Assembly: GCF_040500475.1 (NCBI RefSeq) | Contig: NZ_CP159358.1 | Location: 310,001-374,000 of the forward strand | Length of the DNA stretch: 64,000 bases | Source of the DNA: Bacillus sp. Bos-x628 | GTDB lineage: Bacteria > Bacillota > Bacilli > Bacillales > Bacillaceae | Reading direction: 5' to 3' | Shown here: positions 1 to 7,911 of the stretch, one piece after another | Layout of the letters: each line of letters opens with the position of its first letter | How positions within the stretch are numbered: position 1 is the first letter of the stretch | Notes under the pieces: model-generated | The model's database searches: none | Told to the model about the DNA's origin: nothing | What the model saw: only the letters and a program-made list of their open reading frames with translations | Made by a program: the position numbers and the translations under genes

Positions 1-35
1 AGGCGGCTTTCGATGAGCATTGTGAAGAATTTTAA
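1..35 (+). CDS. brxB: 3' end of brxB (YphP/YqiW family bacilliredoxin), partial
   Basis: Only the last ten codons are inside the window; they read AAFDEHCEEF followed by TAA. This resembles the C-terminal tail of the YphP/YqiW (BrxA/BrxB) bacilliredoxins, which remove bacillithiol from S-bacillithiolated proteins. Position supports it, because yqiW lies directly upstream of the artPQR genes in B. subtilis. The other two frames give no better match. The call rests on a very short fragment plus synteny. Confidence 0.55.
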   Translation, partial: AAFDEHCEEF

Positions 36-67
36 AGAACCCCTACAATTGTACTAAATAGATGTGA

Positions 68-100
68 AACAGTCTGGTCTTTAGATCGGACTGTTTTTTT
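68..100 (+). terminator. Rho-independent terminator after brxB
   Basis: ACAGTCTG pairs with CGGACTGT (one G-T wobble) around a short loop and is followed by seven T. It separates brxB from the artP promoter region. Confidence 0.8.
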
Positions 101-180
101 GTTTTATATGACATTAGAATCAAAATGATTTTAGCAAAATACTATTGCATCTCAAAAAGAAAGTGTTTAAAATACATTAT

Positions 181-198
181 AGTGAATAAATATTCAAA
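181..198 (+). promoter_or_regulatory. ARG box (AhrC/ArgR operator) upstream of artP
   Basis: AGTGAATAAATATTCAAA matches the 18-bp B. subtilis ARG box (CATGAATAAAAATTCAAG type) at about 14 positions, with both TGAATAAA and ATTCAA preserved. It lies 36 bp before the artP start, just after an AT-rich stretch with a possible -10 (TATAGT near 179). AhrC control of this importer is known in B. subtilis; here it is inferred from the site. Confidence 0.65.
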
Positions 199-234
199 CC
201 TACACATGAGTTTAAATACTGGGAGGCATTTTAT

Positions 235-1002
235 ATGAAAAAGTGGTTATTATTACTTATGACAGTTGGTCTTGCAACTGCACTCGCAGCTTGCGGAACT
301 TCTTCTAATAATTCAAACGCATCAGGAGATGACAAAACACTCGTGATGGCGACATCAGCAGACTATCCGCCATTTGAATCTAAAGATGGCGATAAAATTG
401 TCGGTTTTGATGTAGACCTTGCAAAAGCACTTGCGAAAAAAAATGGCTATAAGCTAGAAATTCAAGACATGGACTTTGCGAGCCTTGTATCAGCCCTAAA
501 AACGAACAAAGCAGACATTGTTCTTGCGGGGATGACACCGACAGAAAAACGTAAAAAACAAGTCGATTTTTCAGACATTTACTACAATGCAACAAACATG
601 CTCGTAACTAAGAAAGATAGCGGTATTCAATCTGAAAAAGACCTTCAAAACAAAACAGTAGGTGCTCAGTTAGGCTCTATTCAGCTTGATGATGCCAATG
701 CAATGAAAGATAAATATCACTTGAAAGTAGAAGATCGTAATAAAATTTCTGATTTAGTGCAAGAAATTAAAGCAGGTCGCTTTGATGCAGCGATCATCGA
801 AGATAAAGTGGCTGCTGGCTATTTGAAAAAAGAAAAAGATTTCCAAGCATTTCAATTAAATAGTTCAAACGAAGGCTCAGCGATTGCATTTAAAAAGAAT
901 AGCGATTTAACAGCGAAATTTAATCAATCATTAAAAGAAATGAAAAAAAATGGCGAGCTTGATCAATTAATTGAAAAATGGTTTGTGAAAGAAGACAAAT
1001 AA
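235..1002 (+). CDS. artP: Arginine ABC transporter, substrate-binding lipoprotein
   Basis: This extracytoplasmic receptor captures arginine or a related basic amino acid for the ArtQ/ArtR importer. The 255 residues are the same length as B. subtilis ArtP (YqiX). The N-terminus is a lipoprotein signal with lipobox LAAC, giving lipidated Cys20, so the mature protein is anchored to the outer face of the membrane. The rest is a family 3 solute-binding fold starting at ADYPPFES. A GGGAGG ribosome site lies 8 bp before the ATG. It is the first gene of an operon that begins behind an ARG box, and a hairpin after it probably sets a higher level for the receptor than for the membrane parts. Confidence 0.93.
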   Translation: MKKWLLLLMTVGLATALAACGTSSNNSNASGDDKTLVMATSADYPPFESKDGDKIVGFDVDLAKALAKKNGYKLEIQDMDFASLVSALKTNKADIVLAGMTPTEKRKKQVDFSDIYYNATNMLVTKKDSGIQSEKDLQNKTVGAQLGSIQLDDANAMKDKYHLKVEDRNKISDLVQEIKAGRFDAAIIEDKVAAGYLKKEKDFQAFQLNSSNEGSAIAFKKNSDLTAKFNQSLKEMKKNGELDQLIEKWFVKEDK

Positions 1003-1055
1003 ACCATCATAAAAGGTCAGCGTCATCTTATTTAAGCTCATGCACAATCACGCTG

Positions 1056-1083
1056 AAAAGTTCAACATGTGTTGAGCTTTTTT
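1056..1083 (+). terminator. Intercistronic hairpin between artP and artQ
   Basis: AAAAGTTCAAC pairs with GTTGAGCTTTT (one wobble) around a 4-nt loop and is followed by a T-rich run. The position just after the receptor gene suggests partial termination or 3' stabilisation of artP mRNA, as is common in binding-protein operons. Confidence 0.65.
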
Positions 1084-1134
1084 CCTTTTATTTTAATCAT
1101 TGCCTTTTTATGAAGGCAAAAAGGAGATTTGAAA

Positions 1135-1788
1135 ATGAATTTCACAGAAGTTATTCCTCAAATGCCATTTATTTTAGAAGGGTTAAAGGTAACACTCTCA
1201 ATTGTTGTTGTTTCTCTTTTTCTCGGATTTATTCTTGGTGTTTTATTAACCCTATGTAAAATTAGTGTGTTTACACCACTCATTTGGATTGCAGATTTTT
1301 ATACATCGATTTTTCGAGGCACACCACTTGTTCTTCAGCTATTAATTATTTATTTTGGATTACCTCAATTGATTGGTTTTCAAATTGATCAGTACTGGGC
1401 AGCAGTAGCGGCATTTTCATTAAACTCAGCAGCGTATGTATCAGAGATTATTCGTGCAGGCATTAATGCGATTGATAAAGGTCAGAAAGAAGCTGCGATC
1501 GCTCTAGGTGTTCCTTATGCTAAAATGATGAAGGACTTACTGCTTCCACAGGCATTTAAGAATATTTCACCAGCCCTTGTGAACGAAATGATTACACTGA
1601 CAAAAGAATCCGCTATTGTGACCGTCATTGGACTAGGTGATGTCATGAGGCGTGCCTATCAAGCAGGGGCGATTACGTATAGTTATCTCGAACCGCTTAT
1701 TTTTGCCGGTCTCATTTATTATGTTATCGTGCTGATTCTCACCTTTGTCGGCAAAGCGGTGGAAAGGAAGTTAACAATAAATGATTAA
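1135..1788 (+). CDS. artQ: Arginine ABC transporter, permease
   Basis: This integral membrane permease of the His/Glu/Gln/Arg/opine family has 217 residues with about five hydrophobic helices. The EAA loop that contacts the ATPase starts at Glu119 ([12 protein letters not shown]). A TTG two codons upstream is also open, but AAGGAG at 1121 is only 2 bp from the TTG and 8 bp from this ATG, so the ATG is chosen. The end overlaps the artR start by 8 bp, which indicates translational coupling. Confidence 0.92.
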   Translation: MNFTEVIPQMPFILEGLKVTLSIVVVSLFLGFILGVLLTLCKISVFTPLIWIADFYTSIFRGTPLVLQLLIIYFGLPQLIGFQIDQYWAAVAAFSLNSAAYVSEIIRAGINAIDKGQKEAAIALGVPYAKMMKDLLLPQAFKNISPALVNEMITLTKESAIVTVIGLGDVMRRAYQAGAITYSYLEPLIFAGLIYYVIVLILTFVGKAVERKLTIND

Positions 1789-2503
1789 AATAGAAAAGCT
1801 CACAAAATCATTTGGGAAAAATGAAGTATTGAAAGGAATCGACACAACCATTGAAGAGGGACAAGTTGTGGCAGTCATCGGACCGTCTGGTTCAGGAAAA
1901 TCTACGTTCCTTCGCTGCATGAACTTACTTGAGAAACCGACTTCCGGCGTCATTACGATTAAAGATACTGAAATCACTAACCCTAAGACAAATGCATTAA
2001 AAGTGCGTGAGAACATCGGAATGGTATTTCAGCACTTTCACCTATTTCCACACAAAACGGTATTGGAAAATATTACGTATGCACCTATAAATGTGAAAAA
2101 TCAGTCTAAGGAAGAAAGTATCAAACAGGCCGAGTCCCTTTTGAAGAAAGTCGGGCTTTTAGAGAAGAAAAATGATTATCCGAACCGCTTATCGGGCGGA
2201 CAAAAGCAGCGTGTAGCCATTGCACGTGCTCTTGCCATGAAACCAGACATCATGCTTTTTGACGAACCAACCTCCGCACTTGACCCTGAAATGGTCAAGG
2301 AAGTATTAGACGTCATGAAAGAGCTAGCTCAATCGGGTATGACGCTCGTGATCGTGACACATGAAATGGGCTTTGCCAAAGAAGTGGCTGACCGTGTAAT
2401 CTTTATGGATGATGGGAAAATTGTGGAAGATGCAAATCCTGTTCAATTCTTTGAAACGCCATCTTCACAGCGAGCTCAAGAGTTCTTACAAAAAATATTA
2501 TAA
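1781..2503 (+). CDS. artR: Arginine ABC transporter, ATP-binding protein
   Basis: This is the cytoplasmic ATPase that powers the ArtPQ importer. Its 240 residues carry Walker [10 protein letters not shown] (34-42), a Q-loop glutamine at 84, the signature LSGGQ (137-141), Walker B MLFDEPT (158-164) and the H-loop histidine in VTHEMG. All nucleotide-binding motifs are intact. It overlaps artQ and is the last gene of the operon, closed by a terminator. Confidence 0.93.
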   Translation: MIKIEKLTKSFGKNEVLKGIDTTIEEGQVVAVIGPSGSGKSTFLRCMNLLEKPTSGVITIKDTEITNPKTNALKVRENIGMVFQHFHLFPHKTVLENITYAPINVKNQSKEESIKQAESLLKKVGLLEKKNDYPNRLSGGQKQRVAIARALAMKPDIMLFDEPTSALDPEMVKEVLDVMKELAQSGMTLVIVTHEMGFAKEVADRVIFMDDGKIVEDANPVQFFETPSSQRAQEFLQKIL

Positions 2504-2505
2504 AG

Positions 2506-2541
2506 AAAAAGAAGGAGACTTAACATCTTCTTCTTTTTTTG
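2506..2541 (+). terminator. Terminator of the artPQR operon
   Basis: AAAAAGAAG pairs with CTTCTTTTT around a 15-nt loop and runs into a T tract directly after artR. Confidence 0.75.
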
Positions 2542-2619
2542 ATTATAATGGGAAAAGTAAAAAAGTTCATCATTTCACAAAAGTGAATAGAATAAAGACA
2601 GAAAAGAGTGAAACGCATC

Positions 2620-3573
2620 ATGTTTAAAATCGGCTATCGAACGCTGAAAACAGCTTTAGGAACAACTCTAGCCATCTATATTGCTCAATTGCTTGGTCTG
2701 CAAAATTATTCATCTGCTGGCATTATTACGATTCTTTGTATTCAAGTAACGAAAAAACGGTCATTGCACGCATCGGGAGCTCGTTTTGCAGCGTGTAGCC
2801 TTGCCATTTTATTCTCTTACTTATTTTTCGAGCTCATCGGTTATCATCCATTCGTCATTGGTTTGATGTTGCTTCTCTTCATTCCTACAACCGTCTTATT
2901 GAGAATGAAAGAAGGTATTGTGACAAGCTCTGTCATCATCCTTCATTTATACATGTCTGGCGGGATTACCCTTAGTTTAATCTGGAATGAGCTTCTTTTA
3001 ATTACAATTGGTGTCGGTGTTGCCCTTATTATGAACCTGTATATGCCGAGCGTTGATAAAAAGTTAAAACAATACAGTGAACAGATCGAAGCCAATTTTG
3101 CCAAAATCTTTGAAGAAATCGAACAATACTTAATGACAGGGAAACAAGATTGGACAGGAAAAGAAATATCAGAGACACATCAATTGATCAAAGAAGCGAA
3201 AGCCCTTGCTTACCGAGATGTCGAAAATCATGTACTGCGGCATGAAAATCTGTATTATCATTACTTCAACATGAGACAAAAGCAATTTGAAATCATTGAG
3301 CGTGTCCTTCCTAAAATTACGTCTATATCTATTACTACAGAGCATGGACAAATCATTGCAGAATACATCAGAGATTTACGTAAGCACATTCATCCTGGGA
3401 ATACGGCGCATAAGTTTTTAAGAAGGTTGATTGATATGAAAAAAGAGTTTGAAGCACTTCCGCTTCCAAAAACAAGAGAAGAATTTGAAGCAAGAGCAGC
3501 ACTTTTTCATTTCCTCGGAGAAATGGAACAGTATTTAGTGTTGAAAAGCTATTTTAAAGGGATAAAAGAATAG
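2620..3573 (+). CDS. yqjA: Aromatic-acid-exporter-like membrane protein (DUF939 family)
   Basis: The product is a 317-residue membrane protein matching the YqjA family. The first ~150 residues hold four or five hydrophobic segments, and the rest is a charged cytoplasmic domain rich in helical heptads (the DUF939 C-terminal domain). The family is related to FUSC/aromatic acid exporters, but no substrate is established. A GTG four codons upstream is open; the ATG at 2620 is chosen because AAAAGAG is correctly placed for it and the protein then starts MFKIGYRT as in the family. Confidence 0.85.
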   Translation: MFKIGYRTLKTALGTTLAIYIAQLLGLQNYSSAGIITILCIQVTKKRSLHASGARFAACSLAILFSYLFFELIGYHPFVIGLMLLLFIPTTVLLRMKEGIVTSSVIILHLYMSGGITLSLIWNELLLITIGVGVALIMNLYMPSVDKKLKQYSEQIEANFAKIFEEIEQYLMTGKQDWTGKEISETHQLIKEAKALAYRDVENHVLRHENLYYHYFNMRQKQFEIIERVLPKITSISITTEHGQIIAEYIRDLRKHIHPGNTAHKFLRRLIDMKKEFEALPLPKTREEFEARAALFHFLGEMEQYLVLKSYFKGIKE

Positions 3574-3574
3574 A

Positions 3575-3633
3575 GACGCATGAGTTCCCCCTTCATTGGT
3601 CAATCTAATGAAAAAAGGAGGAGCTTATGCGTC
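3575..3633 (+). promoter_or_regulatory. Long RNA hairpin enclosing the ribosome site and start codon of yqjB
   Basis: GACGCATGAG (3575-3584) can pair with CTTATGCGTC (3624-3633) over ten bases with one G-U wobble. Inside, CCCCC (3587-3591) faces GGAGG (3617-3621) and TTCATT (3592-3597) pairs with AATGAA (3607-3612), leaving a 9-nt loop. The Shine-Dalgarno AAGGAGG and the ATG at 3627 are both in the structure. It could block translation of yqjB, act as a terminator for yqjA (a T-rich stretch follows), or both. Confidence 0.55.
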
Positions 3634-4136
3634 TTTTATTTTATACAATGCTTTCTATGTCTCTCTCGCCCATATGGCCGCTCGGACAGAACCCGCTTCC
3701 GGGAGACCCCTTTGTGATTATTAATAAACAGACGAATGAACTTGCTTATATTGATGATGGAAAGGTGCAAGCAGTGTACCCTGTTTCTACAGGGAAAACG
3801 GCTGATTTGACGCCAGAAGGAGAGTTTACCATTATGATCAAAGCGAAAGACCCTTATTACAGAAGAAAGAATATCGAAGGCGGCGCAAAGAACAATCCTC
3901 TAGGCAGAAGGTGGATTGGATTTGATGCAAGAGGCACAGATGGAAGAACTTATGGAATTCATGGAACAAATGACGAAACATCAATTGGAAAATTTATCAC
4001 TGCAGGCTGCGTGAGACTGCATAATCGTGATGTGGAACAGTTATTTGATCAAATCCCGATTGGAACAAGAGTATGGATTACGAAAACAAGCGATTCGTTT
4101 GTAAAGCTTGCCAAAGACAAACAGGCGATTCGTTAA
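3627..4136 (+). CDS. yqjB: L,D-transpeptidase (YkuD domain)
   Basis: This is a 169-residue putative peptidoglycan L,D-transpeptidase. The N-terminus has a short hydrophobic stretch that may be an export signal. The YkuD catalytic core includes IHGTN (His112) and ITAGCVRLHN with nucleophile Cys128, so the Cys/His pair of the family is intact. The enzyme class forms 3-3 cross-links or attaches proteins to the wall. AAGGAGG at 3615 supports the ATG, but the start region can fold into the hairpin listed separately. Confidence 0.85.
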   Translation: MRLLFYTMLSMSLSPIWPLGQNPLPGDPFVIINKQTNELAYIDDGKVQAVYPVSTGKTADLTPEGEFTIMIKAKDPYYRRKNIEGGAKNNPLGRRWIGFDARGTDGRTYGIHGTNDETSIGKFITAGCVRLHNRDVEQLFDQIPIGTRVWITKTSDSFVKLAKDKQAIR

Positions 4137-4169
4137 CAGAACGAGTGACCTGTTTGTCTACTTTAAAAC

Positions 4170-4262
4170 TTATAAAAAAGTAGCAGCTCCTGCTAATAGT
4201 GAGGAAATAAGCAGCAAGCTAATCATAAGTAACACCATAAATTTCATGAATTTCTGTGACAT
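4170..4262 (-). CDS. Prli42-like 30-residue membrane micropeptide
   Basis: The minus strand encodes 30 residues starting MSQKFMKFMV and ending GAATFL, followed by TAA. It is a short basic N-terminus plus one hydrophobic helix. Size, layout (M-x-K-K-like start, single helix, terminal small-x-FL) and residue pattern match Prli42, which anchors the stressosome to the membrane in Listeria and has short Bacillus homologues. An AGGGGTG ribosome site lies 6 bp before the ATG. The assignment is by resemblance; it could be another single-span peptide. Confidence 0.65.
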   Translation of the reverse strand: MSQKFMKFMVLLMISLLLISSLLAGAATFL

Positions 4263-4370
4263 ATCGCACCCCTATCACTCAAGTTTTTGCGACCAGCGCA
4301 CCTTTTTTTATTTTATCTGGTTTTTTCATACTCGACAAGTAATCAAAAAAGGAAGTGAACATGTGAACAG

Positions 4371-4784
4371 ATGAACCAAATTGATCATATTGCCATTGCT
4401 GTTTTTTCTATTAAAGATACGAGTCAAACGCTTCGGGAGCTTTTCAACTGGCGATTTTCAGGCGTTCAAGAAATCCCCGATCAGCTTATCAGGGCTTCGT
4501 TTGCATCACTTGGTGACATTCACATTGAATTGATTGAACCGATGTCAGATGACAGCAAATTACATACTTTCTTAACAAAAAGAGGAGAAGGTCTTCATCA
4601 TATCGCCTTAAAGTCGGATGATCTCAAATATCATCTCAAAAATTTTGATCAGCTTGGTGTACAATTGCTTCAAAAAGAGGCGAAAAAGGGTGCTGACGGG
4701 AAGCGTATTGCGTTTATTTCTCCGAAGGAAGCTTCTGGTGTGTTATTTGAACTGTGTGAGCCTTTGAAAGGAGAGGGAATATGA
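4371..4784 (+). CDS. yqjC: Methylmalonyl-CoA epimerase-like protein (VOC fold)
   Basis: This 137-residue glyoxalase/VOC-fold protein carries the metal-ligand pattern of methylmalonyl-CoA epimerases: His6, Glu53, His77 and Glu127 (in LFELCEP). Epimerases of this type interconvert (S)- and (R)-methylmalonyl-CoA. The gene ends 1 bp before yqjD, an acyl-CoA carboxylase beta chain, so the pair probably handles propionyl-/methylmalonyl-CoA. No mutase or biotin carboxylase is nearby. The ribosome site (AAAAGGAAGTG) is rather far, about 13 bp, from the ATG. Confidence 0.82.
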   Translation: MNQIDHIAIAVFSIKDTSQTLRELFNWRFSGVQEIPDQLIRASFASLGDIHIELIEPMSDDSKLHTFLTKRGEGLHHIALKSDDLKYHLKNFDQLGVQLLQKEAKKGADGKRIAFISPKEASGVLFELCEPLKGEGI

Positions 4785-4785
4785 C

Positions 4786-6252
4786 ATGAATGAATCGATC
4801 AATGAGTTATATGAATGGCGTAAGCAAGCGGCAATGGGAGGCGGAGAAAAGCGTTTAAAGGCTCAAGAGGACAAAGGAAAGCTTTCCGTCAACGAACGGC
4901 TCGATATGCTACTCGATCCAGGAAGCTTTATGGAAATTCAACCATTTGCAAAAGGTCATCACTCTGAGCACCTAGGAGACGGAGTCATCGTTGGAACGGG
5001 TTTGATTCATGACAGACCTGTATGTGTCTATGCACAAGATGCGACAGTATATGGCGGTTCATTAGGAGAGATGCATGCTAAAAAAATCACATCCTTAATG
5101 GATTTTGCCGCTAAAAATCAGATGCCGATCATCGGTCTGAAAGACTCAGGTGGTGCGAGAATTCAGGAGGGTGTGGTATCATTAGAAGGGTACGGTCAAA
5201 TTTTTAAACGAAATGTGTTGTACTCTGGTCAGATTCCGCAAATATCAGTTATTCTAGGCTCATGTGCAGGTGGTGCTGTGTATTCGCCTGCACTGACAGA
5301 CTTTGTATTGATGACCGAACAAACGGCCCACATGTTTTTAACTGGTCCTAAAGTGATAGAAAAGGCAACTGGAGAAACGGTCTGTCCTGAGCGGCTAGGC
5401 GGTGCATTTATTCAGCACCAGACAAGCGGCAATGTGCACTATACTGGGAAAGATGAGAAGGACGTGTTAAAGGCTGTTCGCACACTTTTAACGTACATAC
5501 CGACTAAACAGAAGACTGCCTGTCATGCTGTGGAAAAAACGAAGCATGACCCAAGTGATCCTGGTACTATTTTGCCAAAGGATCCGGCACGAACCTATGA
5601 TGTGAAAAAAATGATTACCGCTTTAACTGATCACGTCTCATTTTTTGAAACGCAGCCTTGTTTCTCTAAAAATATTGTCACTGGTTTTGCAAGATTACAA
5701 GGGTCTTCTATTGGAATTGTAGCCAATCAGCCCAAGGTGCTGGCAGGAAGCCTTGATCTTGACGCTGCAGATAAAGCGGCAAGGTTTATTCGTTTTTGTG
5801 ATGCGTTTCATATTCCTATTTTAACGCTTGTTGACGTCCCAGGTTTTTTACCTGGGGAAAAGGCGGAGCATGCAGGGATTATCCGGCATGGAGCAAAGCT
5901 GCTTTATGCGTATGCTGAAGCAACTGTACCTAAAGTCACTGTTATTTTAAGAAAAGCGTTTGGCGGTGCTTATGTCGCAATGAATAGTAAGGGCTTAGGG
6001 GCTGACTTCGTATATGCATGGCCAGAAGCAGAAATTGACGTGATGGGAAAATTATTTGCAGATGAGATTGTTAAATCCGTTACGCACAAGTCAGACGTCG
6101 AACCAACTGTATTGAAAGCGGCTCAGTTGGGGCTCATAGATGATATTTTAACTCCAGCTGAAACGAGAGAGCGATTGATTCGCTCATTTGACCTGCTTCG
6201 CAGTAAAGATGAAGATAGACCATTAAAAAAGCATGGCAACATGCCGCTATAG
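4786..6252 (+). CDS. yqjD: Acyl-CoA carboxylase, carboxyltransferase subunit (propionyl-CoA type)
   Basis: This is a 488-residue carboxyltransferase (crotonase fold, two homologous halves). The family motifs are visible: GGARIQEGV in the N-terminal half, GSCAGGAVYSPA for acyl-CoA binding, and FGGAYVAMNS in the C-terminal half that binds the biotin side. It would transfer CO2 from a biotinylated carrier to propionyl- or a similar CoA. The biotin carboxylase/carrier subunits are not here, so it must use a partner from elsewhere. AAAGGAGAGG supports the ATG. Confidence 0.86.
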   Translation: MNESINELYEWRKQAAMGGGEKRLKAQEDKGKLSVNERLDMLLDPGSFMEIQPFAKGHHSEHLGDGVIVGTGLIHDRPVCVYAQDATVYGGSLGEMHAKKITSLMDFAAKNQMPIIGLKDSGGARIQEGVVSLEGYGQIFKRNVLYSGQIPQISVILGSCAGGAVYSPALTDFVLMTEQTAHMFLTGPKVIEKATGETVCPERLGGAFIQHQTSGNVHYTGKDEKDVLKAVRTLLTYIPTKQKTACHAVEKTKHDPSDPGTILPKDPARTYDVKKMITALTDHVSFFETQPCFSKNIVTGFARLQGSSIGIVANQPKVLAGSLDLDAADKAARFIRFCDAFHIPILTLVDVPGFLPGEKAEHAGIIRHGAKLLYAYAEATVPKVTVILRKAFGGAYVAMNSKGLGADFVYAWPEAEIDVMGKLFADEIVKSVTHKSDVEPTVLKAAQLGLIDDILTPAETRERLIRSFDLLRSKDEDRPLKKHGNMPL

Positions 6253-6267
6253 AGGAGGAGCACGATC

Positions 6268-7389
6268 ATGATCAATGAGAAACGCTTACTAGACGAATTT
6301 TTAGAACTTGTTCAAATCGATTCTGAAACAAAACACGAAGAAAAAATTGTTGAAGTATTAAAAGAGAAATTTACGCAGCTTGGTCTTAAGGTGGTAGAAG
6401 ATGACTCTAAAAAGACAACAGGTCACGGTGCAGGCAACTTGATCTGCACACTTGAGGGGAATCAAGAGGCGGATACAATCTATTTCACTTCTCATATGGA
6501 CACAGTTGTTCCAGGTAAAGGTGTAAAGCCGATTGTTGAAGACGGCTATGTCAAAACAGATGGAACAACAATTCTAGGTGCAGATGACAAAACAGGACTT
6601 GCTGCTATGTTTGAAGCCATTAGGGTGCTGAAAGAGAAAAATTTGCCTCACGGTACCATTGAATTTGTCATTACAGCCGGCGAGGAATCAGGGCTAGTCG
6701 GAGCAAAAGCGTTAGATCCTAAGCTGATGACGGCTAAATACGGCTATGCACTAGATTCAGATGGTGAGGTCGGGACCATTATCGTTGCGGCACCAACACA
6801 AGCGAAAGTAAAAGCAACCATCTATGGAAAAACAGCTCATGCAGGAGTTGCACCTGAAAAAGGCGTGTCAGCGATTACCATTGCAGCAAAAGCGATTGCG
6901 AGCATGCCGCTGGGGCGCATTGATGAAGAAACAACGGCTAATATCGGCCGTTTTGAAGGCGGAACTCAAACAAATATCGTCTGTGAACAAGTAGATATTC
7001 TTGCTGAAGCACGCTCATTAGAACCTGCAAAAATGGAGGCACAAGTAGCAAAAATGAAAGAAGCCTTTGAAAAAACCGCTAAAGAAATGGGCGGAAGTGC
7101 CGATGTACAAATTGACATCATGTACCCAGGCTTCAAATTCTCTCATGGCGATCAAGTCGTTGAAGTGGCGAAAAAAGCGGCTGCAAAAATTGGCCGTCCT
7201 GCTGAACTTCAAACAAGTGGAGGAGGCAGTGATGCAAACGTCATCGCAGGTAACGGCGTTCCAACAGTGAACCTTGCTGTTGGATATGAAGAGATTCATA
7301 CGAAAAATGAGAAAATGCCGATTGGAGAATTAGTCAAAACAACTGAAATGGTTCTCGCCATTATAGAAGAAACGACAAATCCATCGTAA
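6268..7389 (+). CDS. yqjE: M20-family peptidase, peptidase T-like
   Basis: This 373-residue zinc aminopeptidase resembles tripeptidase T. Metal and catalytic motifs are intact: SHMDTV (His76, Asp78), GADDKTG (Asp106/107), AGEESG (Glu139/140), and a C-terminal His in GYEEIHTKNE. The dimerisation domain occupies roughly residues 185-295. A GAGGAGGAG site lies 7 bp upstream. It follows yqjD by 15 bp and is probably cotranscribed with yqjCD and the CheW-like gene. Confidence 0.87.
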   Translation: MINEKRLLDEFLELVQIDSETKHEEKIVEVLKEKFTQLGLKVVEDDSKKTTGHGAGNLICTLEGNQEADTIYFTSHMDTVVPGKGVKPIVEDGYVKTDGTTILGADDKTGLAAMFEAIRVLKEKNLPHGTIEFVITAGEESGLVGAKALDPKLMTAKYGYALDSDGEVGTIIVAAPTQAKVKATIYGKTAHAGVAPEKGVSAITIAAKAIASMPLGRIDEETTANIGRFEGGTQTNIVCEQVDILAEARSLEPAKMEAQVAKMKEAFEKTAKEMGGSADVQIDIMYPGFKFSHGDQVVEVAKKAAAKIGRPAELQTSGGGSDANVIAGNGVPTVNLAVGYEEIHTKNEKMPIGELVKTTEMVLAIIEETTNPS

Positions 7390-7403
7390 AGGCAGGAGAC
7401 ACT

Positions 7404-7868
7404 GTGAGCACCCAAAAGATCATTATTTTCCAAGTAGGACAAGAGGATTTTGGCATCAGTGCAGAACATATCCGTTCAATAGAGAAGGTCCCCTATTTAC
7501 AAGAGGTATCTAATCTTCCAAAAGAGATCAAAGGACTCATGTCATTAAGAGGAGAAGTCATTCCAGTCTGTGATACTGGCACGATGCTTCACGGCAAACC
7601 TCTTGAAGTCAACGAAAAGTCCAAGATTCTGCTATTTGAACTAAACGATCACATGATTGGTTGCCTTGTCTCAGATGCAAAGGATATCATTAATATCACG
7701 CTGGATGAGATTAAGCCATTTCATATGAACACGAAAGCATCCGAGTATTTCTTCGGGGTAATTGAGAGAGAAAACAAGATGATTTTACAAGTGGACCCTA
7801 ATAAGTTTCTCGGGAAAATTGATGATGTAGATCATTTGCCACAACTCATCAAAGAAGAAATGGCTTAA
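7404..7868 (+). CDS. CheW-like chemotaxis coupling protein (paralogue)
   Basis: These 154 residues form one CheW domain: KIIIFQVGQEDFGI, then EVSNLPKEIKGLMSLRGEVI, the region that docks receptors and CheA, and a C-terminal FFGVIERENKMILQVD strand. CheW links chemoreceptors to the CheA kinase. This copy is not in a che operon; it follows the peptidase yqjE by 14 bp with a GTG start behind GCAGGAG. I recall no counterpart at this position in B. subtilis, where the usual gene is yqjF. It may tune signalling of particular receptors or work outside chemotaxis. Confidence 0.8.
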   Translation: MSTQKIIIFQVGQEDFGISAEHIRSIEKVPYLQEVSNLPKEIKGLMSLRGEVIPVCDTGTMLHGKPLEVNEKSKILLFELNDHMIGCLVSDAKDIINITLDEIKPFHMNTKASEYFFGVIERENKMILQVDPNKFLGKIDDVDHLPQLIKEEMA

Positions 7869-7872
7869 TAGA

Positions 7873-7910
7873 AAAGCCCCCTTATCTAAAAGTGATAAGG
7901 GGGCTTGTTT
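7873..7910. terminator. Bidirectional terminator between the CheW-like gene and yidC2
   Basis: AAGCCCCCTTATC and GATAAGGGGGCTT form a perfect 13-bp stem around a 7-nt loop, with T-rich flanks on both strands, between two convergent genes. Confidence 0.88.
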
Positions 7911-7911
7911 A

